Positions 1-8,494 of a stretch of DNA of 64,000 nt are shown here, in pieces; within the stretch, counting starts at the first letter, position 1, and the number at the start of each line of letters is the position of its first letter. A program made the translations under genes and the position numbers. This DNA comes from Desulfatibacillum aliphaticivorans DSM 15576 (GTDB taxonomy: Bacteria; Desulfobacterota; Desulfobacteria; Desulfobacterales; Desulfatibacillaceae): the NCBI RefSeq assembly GCF_000429905.1, contig NZ_AUCT01000027.1, forward strand, positions 34,760-98,759. The letters run 5' to 3'. Below the pieces are notes generated by a model. It was given only the letters and a program-made list of their open reading frames with translations. It made no database searches and was not told the origin of the DNA.

Positions 1-603
1 TTACCCTTGCCCACAAAAATTTGTATAAACATATACACTTTTTTAGCCACGTATTGGCCTTTTTTAATCGGCGCTTTTGCCTTGCTGGCGGTAGCCTTGT
101 ATTTCTACTTAAGGACCGAGCAAGGGAAATATACTTTTAATAAAATTGTACTCCAACTGCCTATCTTCGGAGACTTGTTCACAAAAGCGGCCATGTCGCG
201 GTTTGCGAGCATCTTCGCTATATTGCAGTCCAGCGGGGTGACCGTATTGGATTCGTTCACTATCTTGTCCGGAACCATTGGGAGTGCAGCCATGTCCCGG
301 CAGTTTGACGGCATCCGTCAAAGGTTGGAACAGGGGCGGGGCATCTCGGAGCCGCTAAGGGAGGCAGAGTTCTTCACCCCCATGGTCATTAATATGGTGG
401 CCATTGGCGAAGAGTCAGGAAACCTGGAGGAGATGCTTCAAGTGATTTCCGACCACTACGACGATGAGGTGGAGTACGCTGTAAAGGCCCTGTCAGAAGC
501 CATTGTACCAATTTTGACAATAGCATTAGCAGCGGTTGTCGGTTTTTTTGCCTTAGCCATTTTTTTGCCTATGTGGGATATGACAAAGATGGTGAAAAGA
601 TAG
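1..603 (+). CDS. Type II secretion/type IV pilus inner-membrane protein, GspF/PilC family (3' part)
   Basis: The gene runs in from the left edge; the frame is open from base 1 and the visible part is the C-terminal ~200 residues. It shows a hydrophobic segment near the start, then the GspF cytoplasmic domain (residues around FASIFAILQSSGV, a typical GspF helix, and VAIGEESGNLEEML, the family's most conserved stretch), and ends with a hydrophobic segment and the usual short basic tail. GspF/PilC proteins are polytopic inner-membrane platforms that couple the assembly ATPase to pilin polymerisation. The 60-bp gap to the sigma-54 activator and the pilin gene downstream fit a pilus or MSHA-like locus that continues to the left. 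Whether it serves a pilus or a type II secreton cannot be decided from this fragment. Confidence 0.9.
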   Translation, partial: LPLPTKICINIYTFLATYWPFLIGAFALLAVALYFYLRTEQGKYTFNKIVLQLPIFGDLFTKAAMSRFASIFAILQSSGVTVLDSFTILSGTIGSAAMSRQFDGIRQRLEQGRGISEPLREAEFFTPMVINMVAIGEESGNLEEMLQVISDHYDDEVEYAVKALSEAIVPILTIALAAVVGFFALAIFLPMWDMTKMVKR

Positions 604-663
604 GACGCGGTTTTTCTTTCAAGATTTTTGTAGGCATTTTATATTTAACTTTTTCCGGGAAAA

Positions 664-2007
664 ATGAAAAAGTCCCTATACCATATTAAGTTATATATAA
701 TTATTCCTCTAATTTTTTCAGGAATTTCTCTCCTGTCATTTATTGTGGCCTACAGAACTACGCACGCCTATCTATTGACAGGAGTAGACCCTGTTCCCCC
801 CCTCCTATTGTGGGGAGTTCTCTTATGGGCTGGAACTTTTGTTTGCGGCCTGATTATGATCAGAGTGATTTTGGGTCCTGTGGAGCAATTTGTCGTCGAG
901 GCTGAAAGCCTGGGGGTTGGTCTTCCAAAAAGCTCAAAAGATGGCGAAGCCTTGGGAAAGGACGAAATGGCCCGGTATACAACGGTTTTCAGGCAGGTAA
1001 GCGAGGTTTTGAATCGCGTGGAGGCCAGGAAGCTATTCCCTGAAATCGTGGCCCAAAGCAAAGCCATGCGCCAGGTTCTTTCCCAGATAAAACGGGTGGC
1101 CCCGACCGACTCCACTGTTTTGATAACAGGGGAAAGCGGAACCGGCAAGGAACTGGTCGCCGACAGCATTCACAGGCACAGCCAGCGTAATGGAAGGCGT
1201 TTCGTGAAAATCAACTGCGCCGCCATCCCTGAAACCCTGCTGGAAAGCGAATTGTTCGGGTATGAGAAAGGCGCTTTTACAGGAGCGGAGGCCCGCAAGC
1301 CCGGGAAGTTTGAACAAGCCAACGGCGGCACGGTTTTTCTGGACGAAATCGGGGACATGCCCCTGGAAACCCAGGCGAAAATTTTAAGGGTCCTGGAGGA
1401 AAAGGAAGTGGACAGGCTTGGGGGGATGCGCCCCGTCCCCGTGGATGTACGGGTTGTCGCCGCCACCAATAGAAATATTCAGGAAATGGTCGATAATAAT
1501 GAATTTCGGGAGGACCTGTTTTTTCGTTTGAATGTCTTTCCCATCCAATTGCCGCCCTTACGGGAGCGGCCGGAGGACATTCCTTTTTTGGTGGAGGCCT
1601 TTTTATCGCATTCCGATAAAGAGGCCTCGGTGTCTCCCCAGGCCATGCACATTTTATGCGCCCATCCATGGCACGGCAACGTGAGGGAGTTAAGAAACGT
1701 TGTTGAAAGCGCCCTGCTGTACAGCCAAAAAATCGTGGAGCCTGAACATCTGCCTCCGGCCCTTTCCGGCAGCATGGCGATCCCGACGCCTGTCGGGGTG
1801 TTTATTTCCGGGGAGGAGGAATCCCTGGACTTGGATTATCGGCTGCAGGAGTTGGAAAAAGGGATTTTGGTGGAGGCCTTAAAGCGATCGGACGGAGTGC
1901 AGGCTCAGGCCGCCCGTTTGTTGGGAATCAAGGAGAGGAGTCTTTGGCATCGGGTGAAGAAGTACGGAATTGATGTTTCCCAAATTCGCCGCCACACGCG
2001 CCAATAG
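664..2007 (+). CDS. Membrane-anchored sigma-54-dependent transcriptional activator
   Basis: 447 residues. Two membrane segments (about 10-31 and 46-70) separated by a short loop are followed by a HAMP-like linker, with no receiver, PAS or GAF domain. The AAA+ sigma-54 activation domain has Walker A GESGTGKE at 156-163 and the GAFTGA sigma-54 contact loop at 203-208, then FLDEIGDM (Walker B) and a C-terminal Fis-type HTH (about 400-440). Such proteins use ATP to remodel sigma-54 RNA polymerase at -24/-12 promoters. It lies upstream of the pilin gene, which has a sigma-54-type promoter at 2166-2181, so it is the obvious candidate activator. Direct membrane anchoring of the activator, instead of a PilS/PilR-style kinase and regulator pair, is the unusual point. 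Role at the pilin promoter is inferred from position. Confidence 0.9.
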   Translation: MKKSLYHIKLYIIIPLIFSGISLLSFIVAYRTTHAYLLTGVDPVPPLLLWGVLLWAGTFVCGLIMIRVILGPVEQFVVEAESLGVGLPKSSKDGEALGKDEMARYTTVFRQVSEVLNRVEARKLFPEIVAQSKAMRQVLSQIKRVAPTDSTVLITGESGTGKELVADSIHRHSQRNGRRFVKINCAAIPETLLESELFGYEKGAFTGAEARKPGKFEQANGGTVFLDEIGDMPLETQAKILRVLEEKEVDRLGGMRPVPVDVRVVAATNRNIQEMVDNNEFREDLFFRLNVFPIQLPPLRERPEDIPFLVEAFLSHSDKEASVSPQAMHILCAHPWHGNVRELRNVVESALLYSQKIVEPEHLPPALSGSMAIPTPVGVFISGEEESLDLDYRLQELEKGILVEALKRSDGVQAQAARLLGIKERSLWHRVKKYGIDVSQIRRHTRQ

Positions 2008-2131
2008 TCCTTCATTTTTTGGTGGATAACCCTACAAAAAATGGAGATACGGCTTTTTAAAGGGTTTTTGACGAGAGTTTAATAATGAAATTTTTGCATA
2101 TAACTATTTGTAAATTTTTCTAATAGTGTGC

Positions 2132-2148
2132 GTTAATTGTAAATTAAC
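2132..2148. promoter_or_regulatory. 17-bp perfect palindrome upstream of the pilin promoter
   Basis: GTTAATT-GTA-AATTAAC is a perfect inverted repeat lying 17 bp upstream of the sigma-54 -24 element. It may bind the neighbouring activator or another regulator. The position is closer to the promoter than most enhancer sites, so the assignment is tentative. The surrounding 2008-2165 stretch is AT-rich and has no gene. Confidence 0.4.
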
Positions 2149-2165
2149 TATTATTTAGGGAAAAA

Positions 2166-2181
2166 TGGCGCAGTATTTGCT
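2166..2181 (+). promoter_or_regulatory. Sigma-54 (-24/-12) promoter of the pilin gene
   Basis: TGGCGCAGTATTTGCT matches the consensus TGGCACGNNNNTTGCW with exact GG-to-GC spacing. It lies ~85 bp upstream of the pilin start and downstream of a sigma-54 activator gene. Confidence 0.75.
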
Positions 2182-2268
2182 TTATAGGACGGTAAAACCG
2201 AAGCACAGGCTCTTAAATATAACGCATGTTCCAAAAACTGAAACACTAAACAGGAAAGGAGTAGGGCC

Positions 2269-2670
2269 ATGTTGAACAAATGGAAGAAAAAAGTCAGAGG
2301 CCAAGAGGGCTTCACCCTCATCGAAATCATCGCGGTTCTGGTCATCCTGGGCATCCTGGCCGCCGTGGCCGTGCCCAAGTACTTTGATTTGCAAGAGGAT
2401 GCTGCAAAGGGTGCCGCGGAAGGCGCAGTGGCTGAAGGGATTTCCAGAATCAACCAGCACTTCGGCGAAGCAATTTTAGGGGGATCCACAGTTGGTGAAG
2501 TGACGTATGACAGCACCACTCTGGGGACAGATGCAGGTGATTTTGATCTTTCATATTCTGGTGGGGATGCCAATGGAGCAGGTCCGATTGTTGTGACTGC
2601 AACCGGCAACACTGGTCCGGTCGACGGATACACCGCATCAGCCTCTGTTCCCCGTCCGGGAAGCGTATAA
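2269..2670 (+). CDS. Type IV pilin / major pseudopilin
   Basis: 133 residues. A 14-residue basic leader ends in glycine, followed by the prepilin core (cleavage between G and FTLIEIIAVLVILG, with the conserved Glu at mature position 5), then a hydrophobic helix and a short, Gly/Thr/Ser-rich globular part of ~90 residues without cysteines. It would be processed by prepilin peptidase and N-methylated. The ribosome site GGAAAGGAG lies ~9 bp before ATG. It has its own sigma-54-type promoter and a strong terminator directly after, so it is a single-gene, strongly expressed unit, typical of a major pilin. The Ser/Thr-rich C-terminus is a plausible target of the glycosylation-type operon that converges on it. 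MshA-like or GspG-like origin cannot be separated by eye. Confidence 0.92.
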   Translation: MLNKWKKKVRGQEGFTLIEIIAVLVILGILAAVAVPKYFDLQEDAAKGAAEGAVAEGISRINQHFGEAILGGSTVGEVTYDSTTLGTDAGDFDLSYSGGDANGAGPIVVTATGNTGPVDGYTASASVPRPGSV

Positions 2671-2691
2671 TTTGTTATGAGCAAAACTTAG

Positions 2692-2720
2692 GGCCATGGG
2701 CGTACTCACCGCCCATGGCC
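2692..2720 (+). terminator. Rho-independent terminator after the pilin gene
   Basis: GGCCATGGGCG / CGCCCATGGCC forms an 11-bp perfect stem with a 7-nt loop, followed by ATTTTTG. It separates the pilin gene from the convergent TMTC-like gene. Confidence 0.88.
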
Positions 2721-2741
2721 ATTTTTGCCATACTATTTCTT

Positions 2742-4850
2742 TTAGGTTTTTCTTTCGATTACTGCCCTTGTGACGTTCATAATGGTTGCGAAGTCAGGAT
2801 GATAAATCCGCACTGCCGACTGCGCTTCAATCTCCCGGAATGTTTCCGAGAACTTAAGGTTCTTTTGCAATTCCAGAAGAACAGTAACGCCAAACTCTGC
2901 AAGAACAAAGTCATCCATTTTGTTCCCCAATTCGATCAACGCCAAGATGGGGTCCACATGGTTTGGCATGCACCTGTGGGCGCATTTGTAAATATTGACG
3001 GCCAGGAAGGTTCTCCCCTGCTTCTTCATGCACTCCGCCATGATGAGGTAGGGATAAATCTGGTCAGGGGCTAGCATGGCTGCACTGGTTGCATTTGACA
3101 AGGCAGCTTGAAATTGCCCAGACTTAAATTGGATTTTCGCCTTAAGACAAAGGAGTTCATGATCGCGAGGTGCTAAGCAAAGGCCCATTTCTACCCATTT
3201 CATGGCCTGAGTCTCTTCACCTATCCACAACCATGAAAATGCTATTTGCTGGTGTATTAGAGGTGAGTCAGGTCGAAGGGCGTAAGCAGCTGAAAAAAAG
3301 GCTTTGGCGACCAAAGGATCTTTTTGATGAAACAATTCTATTATTCCAATATTATAAAGAATCCTTCCTCGAATATTGTTGTTGTCATAACGGTCCAAAT
3401 GCAGGGCACGGGTGTTTAGTTGCATTGCAGACTCTGCCTTGCCGTCTTTCCATAACCATTTTGCCAGATTCATCGCAGGGACGCTGAGCCCGGGAGATTT
3501 TTGAACATTGTCCTCCCAGAACGCTATATTATTATCAAAAACTCTGTTGCGCATACGCGCTGTATGCCCGTTTGAGATCAAAACTGCGGTAACCAAGGCC
3601 ATTGCGAGGAACAGAATCTCTTTCCTATCCGTGACTATTTTTAGCATGGCGAAAAGAAAAACAAATAGTGGGAGAAATAAAAATATGGAAGGAATGTAAT
3701 TCCTATGTTCGAAAACTATTTCTATAGGGAGAAAGGTGCTTTCGATCACGTGGTTGAACAAAAAGAAGAGGATGCAAAAACTGACCAGAGGCATTTTTTT
3801 AATGAATGCACATGCTGAAAAAAAAAATCCCGCGATTATCAGTAAACTCCAGAGTGTGGAAATAGGATCCAGTAGCGATGTGGAGTGAGGGACGTCGTAC
3901 AAAAAGGTCATCTTACTTGAGGTTGGATACAGCAGCAATCCGAAATACAGCATCATGACCCTTGGTTGGGTTATCAGCCTTTCCCACATGGTGAACGGAC
4001 GGAATGAGTAATCCAGCAGTATCTTGAAAGGATTGTTCAGCAGGAAAGCCGTTAGTGCTCCCAAGGCGCAAATCCAGAAAGTCCATCTTGCAAACTTGAT
4101 GATGTGTTCTTTGGTTGCCCCTTGAATCAGGATCAGTTCCAACAAGGCCAAAGAGGGCGCCAGCAATACCGCGTTTTCTTTGGAGGCCACGGCGCAAAGG
4201 CCGGAAATCCCGCACCCGACAAACCATCCCCATTTTACTTTCCCGCTGGAAAATCGTCCTTTAAGGTAGAAATACATGGCCGCAATGTAAAACATGCCGG
4301 CCATGGAGGTCATGCGTTGCACAATGTAGGTGACGGAGGTGACCTGGATGGGATGAATCGCCCAGAACACAGCGGTCAACAAGGCGAGAGGGTGGGAGAG
4401 GTCCCCGTATTTGTCCCGCAGCATGGGGAGGTTGAGCATGGCGTGGATAAACAAAAACAAAAAGCAGGCAGCCAGGTAATGGACGCCCAGATTGAAGACA
4501 TGAAATCCTGTCACATCCAAGCCGCCTGTATAATAGTTCAAGGCGAAGGACAAAAAGGCCAAAGGCCTCCATAACCTGAATTCCCCTGTGCCTTCATCCC
4601 TGAACGGATCAGTCAGGGATTCAAAGTCCAACCGTTCCATACGAATATATTCATTATTAACGATTCTAGGATTATCGTCAAAAACAAACACCCCATGAAA
4701 GGAATTGGAATAAATAATGATCAATATAAAAAACAGAGAGATAAAGGCGAACGCGTAACGTCCTGAATTCGGGCTTTGCGGCCACCATTTTATATTTAGA
4801 TCAAAGGATTTGGATAGTGCATTTTCTTGATTCATTTCCAGGAGGTTCAC
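2742..4850 (-). CDS. TMTC-like GT-C glycosyltransferase with C-terminal TPR repeats
   Basis: 702 residues. The N-terminal ~450 residues are polytopic (about 10 hydrophobic segments). The first extracytoplasmic loop has an acidic pair (FVFDDNPRIVNN), then LWRPLAFLSFALNYY and FHVFNLGVHY. This matches the pattern of eukaryotic TMTC O-mannosyltransferases and their bacterial relatives, where the DD pair is the GT-C catalytic/metal motif. Residues ~470-690 form TPR-like helical repeats. GT-C enzymes transfer sugar from a polyprenyl-phosphate donor on the outer face of the membrane. It is the third gene of an operon with a GT2 polyprenyl-phosphate-sugar synthase-like gene and a UPF0104 protein, and faces the pilin gene. 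The GTG start has AAGGA 5 bp upstream; Met at 4835 is the alternative. Substrate and acceptor are inferred. Confidence 0.75.
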   Translation of the reverse strand: MNLLEMNQENALSKSFDLNIKWWPQSPNSGRYAFAFISLFFILIIIYSNSFHGVFVFDDNPRIVNNEYIRMERLDFESLTDPFRDEGTGEFRLWRPLAFLSFALNYYTGGLDVTGFHVFNLGVHYLAACFLFLFIHAMLNLPMLRDKYGDLSHPLALLTAVFWAIHPIQVTSVTYIVQRMTSMAGMFYIAAMYFYLKGRFSSGKVKWGWFVGCGISGLCAVASKENAVLLAPSLALLELILIQGATKEHIIKFARWTFWICALGALTAFLLNNPFKILLDYSFRPFTMWERLITQPRVMMLYFGLLLYPTSSKMTFLYDVPHSTSLLDPISTLWSLLIIAGFFFSACAFIKKMPLVSFCILFFLFNHVIESTFLPIEIVFEHRNYIPSIFLFLPLFVFLFAMLKIVTDRKEILFLAMALVTAVLISNGHTARMRNRVFDNNIAFWEDNVQKSPGLSVPAMNLAKWLWKDGKAESAMQLNTRALHLDRYDNNNIRGRILYNIGIIELFHQKDPLVAKAFFSAAYALRPDSPLIHQQIAFSWLWIGEETQAMKWVEMGLCLAPRDHELLCLKAKIQFKSGQFQAALSNATSAAMLAPDQIYPYLIMAECMKKQGRTFLAVNIYKCAHRCMPNHVDPILALIELGNKMDDFVLAEFGVTVLLELQKNLKFSETFREIEAQSAVRIYHPDFATIMNVTRAVIERKT

Positions 4851-4895
4851 TCCTTTCCTTTATGTTTGGATCTTATCTGGAATTGGCGCGATGGG

Positions 4896-5846
4896 CTAAT
4901 GCGGATGCCTTTTTTCAAGTAATTGTGAAACAAGCCAGAATCCCCCTCCCAGGGCGGCTTCCGTGCAGGTGTCGATCAAGCGCATGCCGATGGCTGCGGC
5001 GATCACCACCGGCTGCGGGATGATGACCGGCAAAATCAGAAAGATAATCCCCTCCCGGACGCCTATGCCGGCGGGCGCGAACAGCGCCGCCATCCCAATA
5101 AGCATGGCGCCGTAGTAGACGCCTGCAACCACCAAAAAATGCTGCCATTCCACGCTATATAGCGCCCTTATCAGAAAAAAGAAAGAGGCGCCGGTCAGCA
5201 AGGCGGGAACTCCGTATGCCCCGACCAGCCGCAGAACCATGCTGTAGGGCGGATATTTTTCCGGCGGAGCCTTTTTTGCCAGGCGAAAAACCAGGCGCAG
5301 CATAAAGGGCATGACCCAGGGCGTCAGACTGACCAGCATGGCCAGGGCGCCCAGACCGGAAATCCACTGGAGGCTCACAGGAACGTCCACAGACCCCCAG
5401 GTCACGGCCAGGGTTACGATGAGTCCCGAGGCGGCCGTGCTGGACAGGTGCTCGGTAATGGTGGCCGCTGTAATGGCGTTGTTGGGGTGGTTTTTATACT
5501 GATTGAACCGGACCAGCAAAATCGTCACTTTGCCGGGGACGTGCCTGCCCATGCGGGAGAGCAGCCAGGCCCTGCCGGTGGTCACGAAATCCTCTCGGAT
5601 GTCGAAGGCCGCGGCCAGCCTGATCCAAACCGCCAGGTTGGCCAAATACCCTGCAGCGCAGCACAATATGCTCAGTGCAAGATAGGCGGGCGAGATATTG
5701 AGCGTATAGGCGCCAAGCTCCCTGGCGTGCCGGAAAATAACCCATCCCACAAAAGAGAGCACAAGCAAGAGCAAGGCCCTGCCGCACCACTTGGGGGCCT
5801 TTCCCGGTTTTGCGCCGGAGACCGTTTCCGGGCTAGTCTCCATCAT
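4896..5846 (-). CDS. UPF0104 / lysylphosphatidylglycerol-synthase-like transmembrane protein
   Basis: 316 residues, about eight membrane segments, with the family's hallmark near the C-terminus (FAPAGIGVREG). Members include the transmembrane part of MprF and many stand-alone proteins beside GT2 glycosyltransferases, where a flippase or lipid-binding role has been proposed. The start overlaps the end of the GT2 gene by 14 bp and the next gene follows after 45 bp, so the three are one transcript. In this operon a role in moving or handling the polyprenyl-phosphate sugar between the GT2 synthase (cytoplasmic side) and the TMTC-like transferase (outer side) is plausible, but this is inference. 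A second Met is two codons... that is, one codon after the first, so the start may be 5843. Confidence 0.8.
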   Translation of the reverse strand: MMETSPETVSGAKPGKAPKWCGRALLLLVLSFVGWVIFRHARELGAYTLNISPAYLALSILCCAAGYLANLAVWIRLAAAFDIREDFVTTGRAWLLSRMGRHVPGKVTILLVRFNQYKNHPNNAITAATITEHLSSTAASGLIVTLAVTWGSVDVPVSLQWISGLGALAMLVSLTPWVMPFMLRLVFRLAKKAPPEKYPPYSMVLRLVGAYGVPALLTGASFFFLIRALYSVEWQHFLVVAGVYYGAMLIGMAALFAPAGIGVREGIIFLILPVIIPQPVVIAAAIGMRLIDTCTEAALGGGFWLVSQLLEKRHPH

Positions 5847-6756
5847 CTGCCTTTTCGCTGGAAATCACCCGGCCCATGTGGTCGAAGCGCAGTTGGGTCA
5901 CCTGTTCGGATATGAGGCCCATCAAAAAAACCACCACGGCGATGGTCATGAGCATGGCCGAGGTGGGGCCGTATCTTGTGTGCAGCACAAAAATTTTAAA
6001 AAGCCCGTAACCCAGGCCCGTCAAGAACATGAGCAGGCTGGCGGGCAAAAAGATTTTCAAGGGGGCGAACAGGGTGGCGATTTTCAGGATGATCAGGAAA
6101 AACCGGGCTCCGTCCCTGAAAATTTTTATCTTGCTTTTTCCTTCCCTCGCCGGGGCCGCAAAAGGCACATACACCAGGCTGTAACCGGTCCGGATGACCG
6201 CCAGGGTCAGGGTGGTGGGGTACGAAAAGGTATTGGGCAGCAGGTTGACGAACTCTTTGGCGATGGGCGTTTTGACGGCCCGGAAGCCCGAGGTCAGGTC
6301 TTCGATTTTCCGGTCGCTGACGTAAGACGCCAGTTGGTTGTACACGGCGTTGGCGAAACTGCGGTGCATGCTGGCCTGAGTGCCCGTGGACCGCGCCCCC
6401 ACCACCAGGTCGTAAGGCCCCAGCTTTTCCAACAGCCGGGGGATTTCCTCCGGCGGGTGCTGACCGTCCGCGTCCATGAGAACAATGGAGTCTCCCTTGG
6501 CGTGACGAATGCCCGTTTTGACGGCCGCGCCGTTGCCCATGTTATAGGGATGGGTGCAAACCCGGGCGCCGGCCGCAAGGGCCATCTGGGCCGTTTGGTC
6601 CTTGGACCCGTCGTTCACCACAATAATCTCGTGGGACAGGCCCAGTTGCTCCATGACTTTTCGGACTCTTTCCACGATTTTGCCGATGGCTTGTTCCTCT
6701 TCATAGGCGGGCATAATCACGGATACGGAAATTGCTTCCTCTTGAAGGTGCGTCAT
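5833..6756 (-). CDS. GT2 glycosyltransferase, polyprenyl-phosphate-sugar synthase type (DPM1/GtrB-like)
   Basis: 307 residues. The GT-A fold N-terminus has SVIMPAYEEEQAIG, the nucleotide-binding VVNDGSKDQT and the metal-binding DADGQHPPEE (DxD-type). Two hydrophobic segments at about 230-285 anchor the C-terminus, as in GtrB/ArnC-type proteins that make polyprenyl-phosphate-linked sugar on the cytoplasmic face. It is the first gene of the minus-strand operon and should supply the lipid-linked sugar for the GT-C protein two genes down. The identity of the sugar cannot be read from the sequence. ATG start; it is divergent from the ECF sigma gene across a 196-bp AT-rich intergenic region in which I found no confident promoter. 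Confidence 0.88.
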   Translation of the reverse strand: MTHLQEEAISVSVIMPAYEEEQAIGKIVERVRKVMEQLGLSHEIIVVNDGSKDQTAQMALAAGARVCTHPYNMGNGAAVKTGIRHAKGDSIVLMDADGQHPPEEIPRLLEKLGPYDLVVGARSTGTQASMHRSFANAVYNQLASYVSDRKIEDLTSGFRAVKTPIAKEFVNLLPNTFSYPTTLTLAVIRTGYSLVYVPFAAPAREGKSKIKIFRDGARFFLIILKIATLFAPLKIFLPASLLMFLTGLGYGLFKIFVLHTRYGPTSAMLMTIAVVVFLMGLISEQVTQLRFDHMGRVISSEKADDGD

Positions 6757-6952
6757 TGTAAACCTGCGTGAATTGAATTGAAAATTTGGGGAAAAGTGAA
6801 ACCTGATTTGACTTTATATGGCATATTGAGCCAAAATGTGTAAAGAATAAGTTAATATCCTAATATTATTTGTGACTTTTTTTCCTTAAGGGGAGTAAAT
6901 CAGGTAAAGGCTTGGGCTCCCCTGCGTACAGCCGGACCGTGACGGGGGAACC

Positions 6953-7507
6953 ATGGACCAGGAAGAGGAAAGACAGGCCGTTTTGGATGTCAAAGCGGGC
7001 GCAACCGATCGCTTCGCCCTCTTGGTGGACGCGCACAAAGGGGCGCTGTTCAACCTGGCCTGGCGCATGACCGGCAGCCGCTCCGACGCCGAAGACCTTG
7101 TTCAGGAAATATTTGTGCGGGCTTTTCGCAATCTTGGATCCTTTGACGCTGAAAAGCGTTTTTTCCCCTGGTTATACACCATCGGAATCAACCTGATACG
7201 AAGCCGCCTCAAGGCTGTTTCCAGGAGACGCCGGGTTTTGCAGGACCAGGAAAAGGAAGGGGCGAAAGAAGCCAGTCCCGAGGAGGCCTTTTTGGCAAAG
7301 GAAAGGGCTGACCAGGTGCAGGCCGCTTTGCTGAAATTAAATACGGGACAGCGCGAGGCCTTGCTCCTACGCTATTCTCAAGGCCTGACCTATGATGAGA
7401 TTGCGGACATTTTACGCATCTCCAACAGCGCTGCAAAAATGCGGGCGGCCCGAGGGCTGGACCGCTTGCGTTCCATTTTACCGGAAACCTTGTTGGACAA
7501 AGGCTGA
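6953..7507 (+). CDS. ECF-type RNA polymerase sigma factor (sigma-70 family, RpoE-like)
   Basis: 184 residues, usual ECF length. Sigma-2 region (about 20-95) contains DAEDLVQEIFVRAFRNL and the aromatic WLYTIGINLIRSRL core/DNA-melting helix; sigma-4 (about 125-180) has LLRYSQGLTYDEIADIL, the HTH for the -35 element. GGGGGA sits 5 bp before the ATG. It is followed after 2 bp by a small membrane protein that should be its anti-sigma factor, then by overlapping minor pilin genes. ECF/anti-sigma pairs usually answer envelope signals; here the sigma factor is physically coupled to pilin genes, which suggests it controls or senses assembly of that surface structure. No autoregulatory ECF promoter could be identified with confidence. 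Confidence 0.92.
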   Translation: MDQEEERQAVLDVKAGATDRFALLVDAHKGALFNLAWRMTGSRSDAEDLVQEIFVRAFRNLGSFDAEKRFFPWLYTIGINLIRSRLKAVSRRRRVLQDQEKEGAKEASPEEAFLAKERADQVQAALLKLNTGQREALLLRYSQGLTYDEIADILRISNSAAKMRAARGLDRLRSILPETLLDKG

Positions 7508-7509
7508 TC

Positions 7510-8016
7510 ATGAAACCGAAGGACGAAACAGTAAAGCAATGGATTAAAGACCTTAAACAAGCGGACCCGCCGGAGGACCTGACCCGGCATGTCATGGATC
7601 AAATTACGGCCAAGGCCGTGGATTCCCCTCCCCAGACGCTGGCCTGGGTCTTTTTTATCACGGGATTTTTTTTCTTTTGCCTGTTTGTGGTTTTGGCCGC
7701 GGGAGTTCGCTACTGGGCTCTGCAGGGAGTGGGGCTGGAGGGCTTGAATCTGGCCCGGAACGCCTCATTCATGGTTTCCCTTTTTATGGGGGCTGCCGGG
7801 TGCGGTTTAATCCGCGGAGGGAGAATCGGAGTCAGAACCGCCTATGCAGTAGGCTTAATCACGGCTTCGGGATGCATCCTGTCTTCCGTCGGCCTGTCCC
7901 TAAAATTGGCTGACCTGTCCGCCGCACTTGTTGTTTTGGGATATGGAGCTTGCGGGGCGGCCATTGCTCTTATTTTATTGAAGGAGTTACGGCGTAATGA
8001 GTATCACGGATATTAA
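7510..8016 (+). CDS. Membrane protein, probable anti-sigma factor for the adjacent ECF sigma
   Basis: 168 residues. A short charged cytoplasmic N-terminus (~40 residues, KQWIKDLKQADPPEDLTRHV resembling the helical start of anti-sigma proteins) precedes about four membrane segments. It has no zinc-binding HxxxCxxC motif, so it is not a ZAS-type factor. Assignment rests on the 2-bp spacing behind the sigma gene, the membrane topology and the size. The 3' end overlaps the start of the next prepilin gene by 20 bp, implying translational coupling. The function is inferred and no direct sigma-binding motif can be verified. Confidence 0.6.
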   Translation: MKPKDETVKQWIKDLKQADPPEDLTRHVMDQITAKAVDSPPQTLAWVFFITGFFFFCLFVVLAAGVRYWALQGVGLEGLNLARNASFMVSLFMGAAGCGLIRGGRIGVRTAYAVGLITASGCILSSVGLSLKLADLSAALVVLGYGACGAAIALILLKELRRNEYHGY

Positions 8017-8494
8017 TAAGGCGGCCCGGACTCCAGGCTCCCAGCATGGCTTCACGCTTTTGGAAGTGGTGAGCGTCCTGCTGATAATCGGCATTCTCTC
8101 TGCCGTGGTTATCACCCGGGCCAGCATGTCATTGGACGTCACCATGGTGGCCGAGGCGGAGGCGCTCAAGGCTCAGTTGCGCTATGCCCAGAGAAGGGCC
8201 ATGACAGGCGGAGATCCCTGGGGAATCAACATTAGCGGCAACTCCTACTCCATGTTCCAGTATGATGGAACTCGCAACACGGTTTCCATGCCGGGGGCGA
8301 CCGATACTTCCCGCAATTTAGGATCGTTGGGGATTAGCGTGACCGGCGCCATTGTCAGTTTTGACTCTTGGGGCAGGCCTTGCACGGGCGACTCAGGAAC
8401 CTCGCCGCGCACCAGCGATCTCACCCTGACCGTATCCAAAGGCAGTGTGTCCCGGACAATAACGGTTACTAAAAATACGGGGTTCATACCATGA
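7997..8494 (+). CDS. Minor pilin/pseudopilin, GspH/FimT-like
   Basis: 165 residues. An 18-residue leader ends in Gly, then FTLLEVVSVLLIIGILSAVV with Glu at mature position 5. The globular part contains SFDSWGRP and a C-terminal ITVTKNTGFIP, a pattern common in FimT/GspH minor pilins. It should be processed by prepilin peptidase and sit at the fibre tip or priming complex. It overlaps the anti-sigma gene at its 5' end and the next prepilin gene by 4 bp (ATGA) at its 3' end, so it is part of one operon with the sigma factor. Confidence 0.85.
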   Translation: MSITDINKAARTPGSQHGFTLLEVVSVLLIIGILSAVVITRASMSLDVTMVAEAEALKAQLRYAQRRAMTGGDPWGINISGNSYSMFQYDGTRNTVSMPGATDTSRNLGSLGISVTGAIVSFDSWGRPCTGDSGTSPRTSDLTLTVSKGSVSRTITVTKNTGFIP

